Shown here: positions 34,182-42,568 of the stretch, in pieces
Layout: each line of letters opens with the position of its first letter
Position numbering within the stretch: position 1 is the first letter of the stretch
Source of the DNA: CAYSQW01 sp964433135
Lineage (GTDB): Bacteria; Acidobacteriota; Aminicenantia; Aminicenantales; Aminicenantaceae
NCBI GenBank assembly: GCA_964433135.1
Contig: CAYSQW010000023.1
Coordinates: 1 to 46,536, forward strand
Length of the DNA stretch: 46,536 nt
Direction of reading: 5' to 3'
Notes under the pieces: model-generated
Told to the model about the DNA's origin: nothing
What the model saw: the letters and a program-made list of their open reading frames with translations, nothing else
Database searches by the model: none
Translations under genes and position numbers: made by a program

Positions 34182-35456
34182 TTAAAAATCATATGTCAAG
34201 TCCGCCCCGACAAACCAGTTTTTCCGGTTGACGACGGTATAATTTGAACTTCGTTTCCAAAAATTCACCTTGAAACCGACACCGAAATCCTGAACGATCC
34301 TGAATACCAGTCCTGTTGAATGGTTGAAAGCCCGGTCGCGTCTGAGAATATCCACGACCGATCCATCCGGTTGGACCTCCGGGATCGGCGCCGGATATCG
34401 ACTCCTCCAATGCGTCAGGTCGTAATCCAGACGCAAAAACTGCGTCAGGTAAACCGAAACTCCTCCGCCGTAGATGTTGTCATTGTAGAACACATTGTTC
34501 GTCCAGTAAGAAAAGAAGCAGTCCCGGTTGTAGCGGAACCGCAGGTTCACCCTCCCCAGGCGCATGTCCATCCTTGTATCCGCGATCAGTCCTGAAAATC
34601 CATCCCTTTCCTGATCGCGGGGTTCAAGCCGCTTATATCCCAATGAGAAATTTCCCCGGATCCTTCCCAGCAGGGGGAACTGGATTCCGGAAAGGAATTG
34701 ATACGAATAGGAATCACGCCAGCTGAACTCTTCACTTTGGAATGTGTAATCGCTGTAACTCGCCCTCAGGGTGAAGAAGCTTTCCGAAAATATTCGGTAA
34801 TAAAATTCAAAATTTCCGGTCTGTTCATCCCGGTTCAACCGCCGGGACAGATAGATCTCTTCTCCCGGAAGCGTGATATCTTCATACCGGTCTTCCTCGA
34901 TGCGGCCGGAGAATCCGAAAGACGTCCGGCGGGCGGATTCATACAGGATCCTTCCGGTATAGGCTTTCGTCTTCACGTTGGCCCGCACATCGATTTCGCT
35001 GGAAGCCCGATGCCTTCGGTTGCTGTAATCATATCCGGCGGAAAAAACGAACCGGTGAAACAACAGCATTTTAATCTGGGGAGAAAAGGTGTTGTTCCAA
35101 CGCCGTTCGCGCTTCTGGCTGGAGAAAAAACCGTACTCGGGCCTTTCCATAAAAGAGAGGATCATGGAATCCCGAAACAGAAGATAGGCGTTGATCTCCG
35201 GAGAAAGGGTCGCGGTAAAGTCGGAAACGGGATCATCCAGCTCCCGCTGCCGATAGACATTGTCGTCGTACCCGATATCCCGCATGCGGAAAAGCGGATA
35301 AAACCGGAGAGGCCCCAGATGCCATTTCGCGCTCTCCTTGATCATGTTCAACTCACTGTGAAAAACCTGGTAGCTCTGCCCGAAGCCCTTCGGCACAACC
35401 GCCAGAAAAAGCAGCGCCGGCAGGATAAACACGATCTTACGGGACATATTACGCAT
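34182..35456 (-). CDS. Outer-membrane beta-barrel protein of the polysaccharide locus
   Basis: A 424-residue protein with a signal peptide (to about residue 26, 'AVVPKGFGQSYQ'). The rest is alternating short amphipathic strands with many aromatic residues ('FEFYYRIFSESFFTLRASYS', 'VNLRFRYNRDCFFSYW'), ending 'VGADLTYDF' with the terminal Phe typical of barrels assembled by BamA. Strand count by eye is compatible with 16-18. ATG 35456 or 35447 are both possible. It follows the reductase gene by about 16 nt and precedes the kinase gene. It probably forms the outer-membrane pore that the short OPX protein lacks. Confidence 0.75.
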   Translation of the reverse strand: MRNMSRKIVFILPALLFLAVVPKGFGQSYQVFHSELNMIKESAKWHLGPLRFYPLFRMRDIGYDDNVYRQRELDDPVSDFTATLSPEINAYLLFRDSMILSFMERPEYGFFSSQKRERRWNNTFSPQIKMLLFHRFVFSAGYDYSNRRHRASSEIDVRANVKTKAYTGRILYESARRTSFGFSGRIEEDRYEDITLPGEEIYLSRRLNRDEQTGNFEFYYRIFSESFFTLRASYSDYTFQSEEFSWRDSYSYQFLSGIQFPLLGRIRGNFSLGYKRLEPRDQERDGFSGLIADTRMDMRLGRVNLRFRYNRDCFFSYWTNNVFYNDNIYGGGVSVYLTQFLRLDYDLTHWRSRYPAPIPEVQPDGSVVDILRRDRAFNHSTGLVFRIVQDFGVGFKVNFWKRSSNYTVVNRKNWFVGADLTYDF

Positions 35457-35472
35457 TGGAATCAGACGATAA

Positions 35473-36654
35473 TTAATTTTTCCTCTGAGATAATGAAGAT
35501 GTGAGCTTTAAAAAAGCGGCAAAAGGAGATTTTTTCATGAACTTCAATATAAAATCACCGTGCCAGTCAAATTCTCCCTTTTCCTTCAGGTAGGGAGCCA
35601 CCCCATCGTTTTTTGCCAGCTGGAACAAATATTCGATCTGTCCATCCGACATATTCGACCATATCTTGCGGGCGTAATAACCGATGAGTATTTCCTTCCG
35701 CACAGCCTGCTTCCAATTTCTCTCATATTCGGATAAAGCCGTACGGGAAAGATCTCCCCGGGCCAACTGACGATTCATGACATCGGCTGCGGCTTCGGCC
35801 CCCAGCATTCCATAGTAGATCCCCCCTCCGGTCGTGGTCTTGACCTGTCCGGCGGCCTCTCCAACGGCCAGAACGCGGTCGGAATAAGTCCGCGAAACCA
35901 GCCCCTGGGAAATAGCCCGAAACATGGGGGGGCACGTTATCGAATCAGGATTTTTCTCTGAAACACCGCACTTCCGAAGCAGCCGGCGCAGTTTCTCCTC
36001 AGGCGCGTTTTCCGTCATCAGGCCGACTCGAATCCGGCCTTCGGCGGCAGGCACCACCCAGGCGAAAGCACCCGGAGCGATGTCCCGTCCGACAAAAACA
36101 TGCGTGGATTCATAGACATCGGATGCGATCTCGGCTTGAGCGCCGTAGAGAAAATCCTTGGGAACACCCAAACCGATCTTCTTGTGCAGGTTGTAATTGA
36201 TACCGGTCGCCAAGATCAACGCACGCGCCGAACACCGGACTGATCTTTTTTCCTTGTTTCGAAGGACGAGCGTTATCGCATCCTGCTGCGCGACGACATC
36301 AACGACTTCCGCAGACACATGAATCCGGGCCCCTTTATCTTCCGCCATCCTCATCAGACTCCGGTCGAAACCTTTTCTGTCAACGGCGTAGGCGAAATTT
36401 TCGGGATGCTCATAGGCCGCGGAAGAGAACAGGGGCGAGACGACGGTGAGCTTGCGAAATTCACGAAGGATGGAATCCCGAGGCAGGTCGAATCGATCGA
36501 AAACTTCACGGCCTACGATTCCGGTGCAAACCACCTGTTCACCGACCGCGTGTTTTTTTTCAAAAACAACAACCCTCAGACCACGATCGGCAAGCAGTCG
36601 GGCCGCCGTCAGACCGCTCGGACCCGCTCCTACAACAGCAACATCACAATCCAT
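35473..36654 (-). CDS. Geranylgeranyl-reductase-family FAD-dependent oxidoreductase
   Basis: About 393 residues. The N-terminus has the Rossmann GxGxxG as 'VAVVGAGPSGLTAARLLADR' followed by 'VVFEKK'. Further family elements are 'VCTGIVGREVFDRF', 'GAFAWVVPAAEGRIRVGL' and the FAD-binding 'AVGEAAGQVKTTTGGGIYYG'. This pattern is that of geranylgeranyl (digeranylgeranylglycerophospholipid) reductases, which saturate isoprenoid double bonds. ATG 36654 is preferred over a TTG at 36678, having GGA eight bases before. Position within a polysaccharide locus, between a glycosyltransferase and the barrel, points to an isoprenoid carrier or lipid anchor as substrate; this is inference. Confidence 0.8.
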   Translation of the reverse strand: MDCDVAVVGAGPSGLTAARLLADRGLRVVVFEKKHAVGEQVVCTGIVGREVFDRFDLPRDSILREFRKLTVVSPLFSSAAYEHPENFAYAVDRKGFDRSLMRMAEDKGARIHVSAEVVDVVAQQDAITLVLRNKEKRSVRCSARALILATGINYNLHKKIGLGVPKDFLYGAQAEIASDVYESTHVFVGRDIAPGAFAWVVPAAEGRIRVGLMTENAPEEKLRRLLRKCGVSEKNPDSITCPPMFRAISQGLVSRTYSDRVLAVGEAAGQVKTTTGGGIYYGMLGAEAAADVMNRQLARGDLSRTALSEYERNWKQAVRKEILIGYYARKIWSNMSDGQIEYLFQLAKNDGVAPYLKEKGEFDWHGDFILKFMKKSPFAAFLKLTSSLSQRKN

Positions 36655-36751
36655 GTTATATTCCAATTTAAGTTTCAAATCCCGCGAATTTTCTCGATTT
36701 TACCTGATATTCCCCAAGATTTCAATATACGCGTCGACTCGTAATCCCCAA

Positions 36752-37957
36752 TCAATCCGTCTTCCGGTGTTTTGATCTCCCTGCGGCCTTATAGGCATTC
36801 AGCAGTCCCTCCACGGAGAATTTCCAGGCCAGCATGCCTTCGATCCTCCGGCGCCCGGCCCTTCCCATCTGCCGTCGGAGATCCGGCCGGTCGGCTAAAA
36901 AAATGATTTGATCGACCAGGGCGCCGACGTCATTCGGCTTGACATAAAGCGCGGCGTCCCCTCCCGACACCCGTGTTTCCTTCAGGTCAAAAGCGATAAC
37001 CGGCTTTTCCATAGCCATGTATTCCATAACCTTATTCATCGTCGAAAGATCGTTGAGGGGGTTCATGGGATCAGGCTGCACGCAGATATCGCATGCGCTG
37101 AGCGCGGCCAGCATCTCGGCATCCGGGATACGCCCCGTAAATGTCACACTATCATCCAATCCCCAACTCCTGGATTCCTGATGAAGCCGGGGTTGAGAGG
37201 AACCCCCGCCTATAAAAACGAACTTGATATGGGAAAGCCTCCGCTCCCGAACGATCACACGCGCGGCCCGCAGCAGGTAATCCGCTCCATCCTGCGGATT
37301 CATGTTTCCCAAATAGCCGACCAAAATTTCGTGTTCGGATTTAATACCTTTATTGGGGGGAACCGGCCGGAACTTTCGCAGATCCGGTCCGTTGCGCACG
37401 ACGAAAACGTCTTCGGTTCGCTTCTTGCCCCGAACGACCGCCTTCTCTTTATAGGACTCATTGGTGGCGATCACGACATCCGCCAAGCGGTAGGAACGTT
37501 TTTCAAACCAGAGAAATATTTTAATGAACCACCCTTGCGGATCGACATTAGACCGGGAAAGGATCAATTCGGGGACCAGATCGTGTTGATCGAAAATAAA
37601 CTTTTTCCCGATGAGTTTGTAGGGCCAGGCGATCAACCACAAAATATCCATGGGATTGCAGGCATGAAACACGGAGAAACCGTGACGCAGATACACCCAG
37701 AACGTCAGCAGCGACCCCAGCGTCAAGGTCACGAAGACTTCCTTGAAATGCCCCATCAAAGTCTCGGCGTCGGGTTTGGGATAGGCATAGGCCCTCAAAT
37801 CCTCATCGATCCTTCGATAGAGGGGGTCTCCTTTGAATTTAGGAGAGATGACGGTGACGGACCAACCCGCTTCCCTGAGAGCTTTGGTTTCCCTTAAAAC
37901 CCGGTTGTCGAAGGTGAACGATCCGTCTTCGATGAACAGCAGTACTTTTTTCTTCAA
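36752..37957 (-). CDS. GT4-family glycosyltransferase (GT-B fold)
   Basis: About 401 residues. N-terminal domain 'KKKVLLFIEDGSFTFDNRVL' and C-terminal domain with 'ILVGYLGNMNPQDGADYLLR', 'FTGRIPDAEMLAALSACDI' and the GT4 donor-site 'MNKVMEYMAMEKPVIAFD'. It is a retaining GT-B enzyme adding a sugar from a nucleotide donor on the cytoplasmic face. The start is uncertain: TTG 37957 has GGGAG eight bases upstream, while GTG 37966 and TTG 37978 overlap algD further upstream. Substrates are unknown. Confidence 0.85.
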   Translation of the reverse strand: MKKKVLLFIEDGSFTFDNRVLRETKALREAGWSVTVISPKFKGDPLYRRIDEDLRAYAYPKPDAETLMGHFKEVFVTLTLGSLLTFWVYLRHGFSVFHACNPMDILWLIAWPYKLIGKKFIFDQHDLVPELILSRSNVDPQGWFIKIFLWFEKRSYRLADVVIATNESYKEKAVVRGKKRTEDVFVVRNGPDLRKFRPVPPNKGIKSEHEILVGYLGNMNPQDGADYLLRAARVIVRERRLSHIKFVFIGGGSSQPRLHQESRSWGLDDSVTFTGRIPDAEMLAALSACDICVQPDPMNPLNDLSTMNKVMEYMAMEKPVIAFDLKETRVSGGDAALYVKPNDVGALVDQIIFLADRPDLRRQMGRAGRRRIEGMLAWKFSVEGLLNAYKAAGRSKHRKTD

Positions 37958-37971
37958 TCGCGTCACTCCCT

Positions 37972-39285
37972 TTACCAACTGAGTCCTTCGTAGCGGGCGC
38001 GCGTTTCCACATGTCTGGCGATACGCACCAGGTCCAGAACGGTCTGTTCGGGGCGCAGAAGCGGGAAAGCATCCAAAAATTCCTGGCTCCGGTTCCCGAT
38101 AATGATCAGCTCCGCGTCCTCGAGAATAACATGAATGTCATCAACCATGAGTTTCTGGATATGCGGGATTTTCTTTTCAATGTACTCCCGATTGGCCCCG
38201 ATCAGCTTGGCCAGTGAGACTTCCCGGTCGTATATCTTGATCGAGAAACCCTTGCCCAGAAGCGTCTCGATCAATTCAACCATGGGCGATTCCCTCAAAT
38301 CATCCGTCCCGGCTTTGAATGCAAAACCCAGCACGCCCACGCGCTTTACGCCCATCTCGAGTACACGCTGAATTCCGCTTTTGATCTGCATCTCATTGCT
38401 GGGCAGGATGGCATTCAATACCGGGGTGGTTCTGTCCAGGGAACGGGCTTGGTACGTCAGTGCCCGGACATCCTTCGGCAGGCAGGAACCGCCGAATGCA
38501 AATCCGGGCTTCAAATAAGCACAGGAAAGATTCAGTTTGGTGTCCTGACAAAAAATATCCATGACATCGTGGGCGTCGACGCCCATCGCTTTACAGATAT
38601 TTCCGATTTCATTGCTGAATACGATTTTCAGGGCATGAAAGGCATTATCCACATACTTGACCGCTTCCGCCGGCTTGTACCGGGTTCGGATCAAGGGAGC
38701 ATCAATGTCCTCATAAAGTCGGGCAACGATTCCGGCATCCGAGTCGTCGGCGGCGCCGATAACGATCTTGGGAGGGTGATCGTAATCATATACGGCGGAT
38801 CCTTCCCGCATGAATTCCGGATTGACGACCACGCCGAAATCGACGCCCGATCGTTTCCCGGATTTTCGTTCCAGAGTGGGGATAATCAGGTCCTCCGTGG
38901 TACCTGGAAGCATGGTGGAACGCACAACGACCAGATGGTAGGCCTTTTTCGCCGTCAAATAGGATCCTATCTCGGATATCACGCGCTCCATGGCCTTCAG
39001 ATCCAAGGATCCGTTGGGTTGGGAGGGAGTCCCGACACAAACAAAAGACAGCTCGGAATTCAGGACGGCGTTTCGACCGTCGACGGTTGCCGAAAGCAAC
39101 CGCCGTTCCAAGGCTTGTTCCAGTATCAAGGGGATGTCCTTTTCGATAACCGGAGACCTTCCTCCGTTGATCAAATCGACCTTGACGTCATTCAGGTCAA
39201 CCCCCACAACCCGATGCCTTTCGCGAGCCAGACAGGCCGCCGTCACCGTTCCCACATATCCCAAGCCGAATACACTGATTTTCAT
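37972..39285 (-). CDS. algD: GDP-mannose 6-dehydrogenase (AlgD type)
   Basis: A 437-residue NAD-dependent nucleotide-sugar dehydrogenase. It has N-terminal 'MKISVFGLGYVG' and 'VCVGTPSQPNGSLDL', a central helical part and the active-site 'FAFGGSCLPKDVRALTY' with Cys at residue 268, the same number as in Pseudomonas AlgD. The C-terminal 'GFAFKAGTDDLRESPMVELI' and 'NREYIEKKIPHIQKL' also read like AlgD rather than UDP-glucose dehydrogenase (which has a FGGxCFPKD motif). The expected reaction is GDP-mannose to GDP-mannuronate. The ATG has AAAGGA before it. UDP-sugar use cannot be wholly excluded. Confidence 0.82.
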   Translation of the reverse strand: MKISVFGLGYVGTVTAACLARERHRVVGVDLNDVKVDLINGGRSPVIEKDIPLILEQALERRLLSATVDGRNAVLNSELSFVCVGTPSQPNGSLDLKAMERVISEIGSYLTAKKAYHLVVVRSTMLPGTTEDLIIPTLERKSGKRSGVDFGVVVNPEFMREGSAVYDYDHPPKIVIGAADDSDAGIVARLYEDIDAPLIRTRYKPAEAVKYVDNAFHALKIVFSNEIGNICKAMGVDAHDVMDIFCQDTKLNLSCAYLKPGFAFGGSCLPKDVRALTYQARSLDRTTPVLNAILPSNEMQIKSGIQRVLEMGVKRVGVLGFAFKAGTDDLRESPMVELIETLLGKGFSIKIYDREVSLAKLIGANREYIEKKIPHIQKLMVDDIHVILEDAELIIIGNRSQEFLDAFPLLRPEQTVLDLVRIARHVETRARYEGLSW

Positions 39286-39379
39286 GTTTTTCCTTTGATT
39301 GAAAACGAATTTACCTTTTGCGAAATCATACGATCATTCATATAAAGATCTCGACCATTAATGACGACGGCGCCTACCC

Positions 39380-41320
39380 TCATTTTTTTCCATCGCGGTA
39401 TATTAAATTTATTTCGGACGTGAAACACTCCGTTTCCTCGATTCCGGTTCTGCCGATGAGTGTATGTACCCTCTCTTTAAGCCCGTAGACGGGAGAAGCC
39501 CATCCGGATGGGGTTTCTTCGTCTCCGAAATGATCTTCCCAAGTCAGCTTAGGATCCAATTCCAACCTAAGCTCTTTTCCCTTGAGATCCGCGCTCCATG
39601 AAGGATTGGATTCCTGAAAGGGATGAATCCCCGGCGCCAGATGAAAAAACACTTCAACCTGATGCCGGCCTTCCGTCTCCAGGACGTCCGTGATTTTCAA
39701 TCCCGGTTTTTCGGACAAAAGCTCCAAGCTTCGGGTATGGACGACCCCGGACTCCAGCCGTTGGTATCCGAATGATCGACCGGATACCTTGGAACCGGAT
39801 ATCCATTCGCGGCATTCGGCCTGATTATGCTGCAGGGCCAGGAAGGGGCCACCGAAAACCGATTGGTCCAATCCGTCTATCCGAACGGTGTTGTGCGCCG
39901 ATGTGCCTCTGAAATAATCGCGCCAGAATCTGCTTTTAAAATAAGTGAACGTACCGGGATCGATCAGCACGGCCTCGCCATTGACGTCCAGCACGAAGCT
40001 GAGCGCGTCCGCATGGCCGTGACCGGCCAAGGGAGGCAATCCCAATGGGCCGCAGTCGAATACGGCACGAATGCGATCATCACCAAAAATGCGTTCCAAT
40101 ATGAAAATCCCTCCGTTGGGAAACTTCGAACCCTTCTCCGGTGCGGTCGTTACCGCTTTCCGTGAAACGCCCACAAATCCCGAGGCTCCCAGAAGCCAAA
40201 ACAAGGCTTCATCTTTAAGAACGTTCGCCTGCATCAATCCGTCGTTTCCCGTGAGAACGGCTATCAGATTAAGCAGCGTCCCGGTGGATTCGAAATCTTT
40301 TCCCATATCCATAACACGACCGGAATCCGAGTCTCCGATGAAAGGCAGAGATCCGTCATCCCGCATCATCGACCGCAGGAACCGCCCTCCCCGCTCCAAG
40401 GCCTGCAGAACCTTCCGAGGCATCTCCATTTCCCGCCGCCTGCAAACCAGCAGGGCGAGAGCGCTGTATTCCAGCGTATGTTTCAAATAGGAAAGGGATT
40501 GTTCCGCCCCCACTCCGTCAGCCAGCACTTGAGAGTCGATCTGATCGGAGAGGATCGAAAGCCCCCGGGATATCCATTTCTTTCGATTCATGGCATGCCC
40601 CAGCGTCGACAGAGCGAACAGCTCGCTTATCAAGTGATTATTGGCGGAAGAAAAGAGAGAGAGGTGAGAATCGATCCAGCATCCATGTCGATACAAACAG
40701 CCCGTCAAGCGGGTCATTCGCTCTTCATTCAAGAGCGAGGAATCATAAAGACAATTCAGTGTTTGGAGCCAGGAGAACGCCCGCAGCGCCAGCTCGATAC
40801 CACTGGCCCAATTGATTCCGCTGTAGGGGGGATTCTGATCCATCCAGGATTCCATCCAATCTATTGCCTTCCGGCCGTACCGCTCTTCCCCTGTGATCCA
40901 GGATGCTTTTCCCAGAACCGGCAGAAATTGATGCCGGTTGAGCTCCCACACATCCTTGGGATCTCCCACCCTCGAGGATCTGTAATCGATCCTGCCCAAA
41001 GGCCACATGTTCCCCGTTATCGGGTCCCGCAGCCAATCCGGAGGATCCGCAAACTGGATTTCGCGGCCGAAAAGCACAATCCGATTCTCCATCAACCGCT
41101 CCGCCGCTTCGATGGTGTGATTGATTCCATCGGAAAAATGACTCTCATATATAAGTCGAGAATCTTCTTCCAGGAGATTCATCGTCAATGACAGGTCCGG
41201 TGGAATACGCCGGCCGGGTTTCCAAAGCGCATCGCGTCCCGTCCGCCAGAGCCGCATGATGAGAATTTCCTTGAGGCTCATGACTTTCAGGCGCTTGATC
41301 AGCCAACCGATATCAGGCAT
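39380..41320 (-). CDS. Heparinase II/III-family protein (polysaccharide lyase fold)
   Basis: A 646-residue protein with an N-terminal alpha/alpha-toroid (about 30-380, including 'NRHQFLPVLGKASWITGEER' and 'LFSSANNHLISELFALSTLG') and a C-terminal beta-sandwich (about 400-640) with 'AGHGHADALSFVLDVNGE' near 430 and 'YFRGTSAHNTVRIDG' near 472. Related lyases cleave uronic-acid polymers such as alginate or heparin by beta-elimination. No signal peptide is visible, so either export is atypical or it acts inside. Its place next to the AlgD-type gene and among glycosyltransferases suggests that the polymer made here contains a uronic acid it can act on. Confidence 0.8.
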   Translation of the reverse strand: MPDIGWLIKRLKVMSLKEILIMRLWRTGRDALWKPGRRIPPDLSLTMNLLEEDSRLIYESHFSDGINHTIEAAERLMENRIVLFGREIQFADPPDWLRDPITGNMWPLGRIDYRSSRVGDPKDVWELNRHQFLPVLGKASWITGEERYGRKAIDWMESWMDQNPPYSGINWASGIELALRAFSWLQTLNCLYDSSLLNEERMTRLTGCLYRHGCWIDSHLSLFSSANNHLISELFALSTLGHAMNRKKWISRGLSILSDQIDSQVLADGVGAEQSLSYLKHTLEYSALALLVCRRREMEMPRKVLQALERGGRFLRSMMRDDGSLPFIGDSDSGRVMDMGKDFESTGTLLNLIAVLTGNDGLMQANVLKDEALFWLLGASGFVGVSRKAVTTAPEKGSKFPNGGIFILERIFGDDRIRAVFDCGPLGLPPLAGHGHADALSFVLDVNGEAVLIDPGTFTYFKSRFWRDYFRGTSAHNTVRIDGLDQSVFGGPFLALQHNQAECREWISGSKVSGRSFGYQRLESGVVHTRSLELLSEKPGLKITDVLETEGRHQVEVFFHLAPGIHPFQESNPSWSADLKGKELRLELDPKLTWEDHFGDEETPSGWASPVYGLKERVHTLIGRTGIEETECFTSEINLIYRDGKK

Positions 41321-41485
41321 TTCTATTTCACCATGGGATTTTTGCTATTCGAAAAGGAATGATCCCATCCGTTCCTTTTTATGATCATGCACCCGGCCGC
41401 CCGCATTCTTCAATTGATTTCCAAAACTACTGAGCATATTTTTTCGAGAATTCAGGAACAATGCTTTCATGTCGACATCACCGGC

Positions 41486-42568
41486 TCATCTTTCGAGGAT
41501 TTCATACAGCGACAAAAGACGTGAAACCACCCGCCCCACGCTGAACGTCTCTTGAATTTTTTTCAGTCCCAGGGCACCCATTTCCCGTCTAAGGGCGGGA
41601 TTTCCCAGCAGCTTGAGGATTTTTTCCTCCATGGCCGTCAGATCACCCGGCTCGATAAGGAATCCCGTCACCCCATCATCGACGGCATCGGGGATCCCCC
41701 CGATCGTCGTGCTGATAACCGGCAGCGCCGCAGCCATCGCTTCCAGCACGGAAACCGGAATCCCTTCATTATATGAAGGCAGGATAAACATCTCCGCTTC
41801 CTGAAAAACAGCGATCTTGTCCTTACCCTTGACCCAACCGGGAATCTCTACATGATTTTCCATTTCACTGTCACGGACGATCTCTCGGACTTGCTCCAGG
41901 TCCCCATCGCCCGCCAGGATGAATTTGACATCCTTGAATCCGGAAACGACGCGGGGAATGACCTTGAGAAGGTCGTAAATCCCTTTTCGCTTTCCTATCC
42001 TCCCCATGAAAAGCACCCGTGCACGCCCATCGATGCTTTTTCGTTTCGCTTTAAAGATCGAGGGATCCACGGGATTGTAGAGCAGTTTCACATTCGGATT
42101 GGTTGAATAGCTACGGATAACCTCTCGCCAGCTTTTTGACAAGACCAGGACCATGTCCGCTCCGTTCATGAGCTTTCTGATGAAAAACGCATGGATGCGG
42201 TGCGCGTCATGAAAACGCTGGAACACGGAACCATGACAGTGAATCAAGACCTTCCTTCGGAACAACTTGGCTTCCAGAAAAAGAATAAATTTTCGATAGA
42301 AGCTGAAATAGGAGGACAGATGTATATGGACGATCTGAGGACGAAACACCGCAATCAATCTGATAAAAGACAGGTAGGCGATTAGGGCCGTAAGTATTTT
42401 TTTGATCTTCGTTCCGTCGACATGAGTGACCAGATACTTGAATTCCGTGCGCCGCGGCAGATCGGACCGCAGGTAATACTGAACCACGGCGGAAATACCC
42501 CCCATGACTTCCGGAGAAGGCCCGGCCATCAGTATCCTCAATTTTTTCTTACCCATGGTTGTCCCCAT
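41486..42568 (-). CDS. GT4-family glycosyltransferase
   Basis: A 360-residue GT-B glycosyltransferase. N-terminal 'LRILMAGPSPEVMGGISAVV' binds the acceptor side; the C-terminal domain contains 'ARVLFMGRIGKRKGIYDLL', 'KFILAGDGDLEQV' and the donor-site EX7E in 'PSYNEGIPVSVLEAMA'. ATG 42568 or 42556 can serve as start; both overlap the end of the next upstream glycosyltransferase gene, so the two are coupled. Sugar donor unknown. Confidence 0.9.
   Translation of the reverse strand: MGTTMGKKKLRILMAGPSPEVMGGISAVVQYYLRSDLPRRTEFKYLVTHVDGTKIKKILTALIAYLSFIRLIAVFRPQIVHIHLSSYFSFYRKFILFLEAKLFRRKVLIHCHGSVFQRFHDAHRIHAFFIRKLMNGADMVLVLSKSWREVIRSYSTNPNVKLLYNPVDPSIFKAKRKSIDGRARVLFMGRIGKRKGIYDLLKVIPRVVSGFKDVKFILAGDGDLEQVREIVRDSEMENHVEIPGWVKGKDKIAVFQEAEMFILPSYNEGIPVSVLEAMAAALPVISTTIGGIPDAVDDGVTGFLIEPGDLTAMEEKILKLLGNPALRREMGALGLKKIQETFSVGRVVSRLLSLYEILER

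Noticed and set aside
37972..41320. A complete alginate biosynthesis operon
   Set aside because: No Alg8/Alg44 synthase, epimerase or acetylation genes are seen; the surrounding genes are of the Wzy type.
26675..41333. Shared 13-mer CCATGGTGAAATA just upstream of the PHP phosphatase and heparinase-family genes
   Set aside because: Thirteen-base matches are expected by chance in a window of this size; no third copy was noticed.
41352..41379. AAAAGGAA ... TTCCTTTT inverted repeat as a terminator
   Set aside because: The stem is A/T-rich and no T-run follows it on the minus strand, the direction of the genes here.
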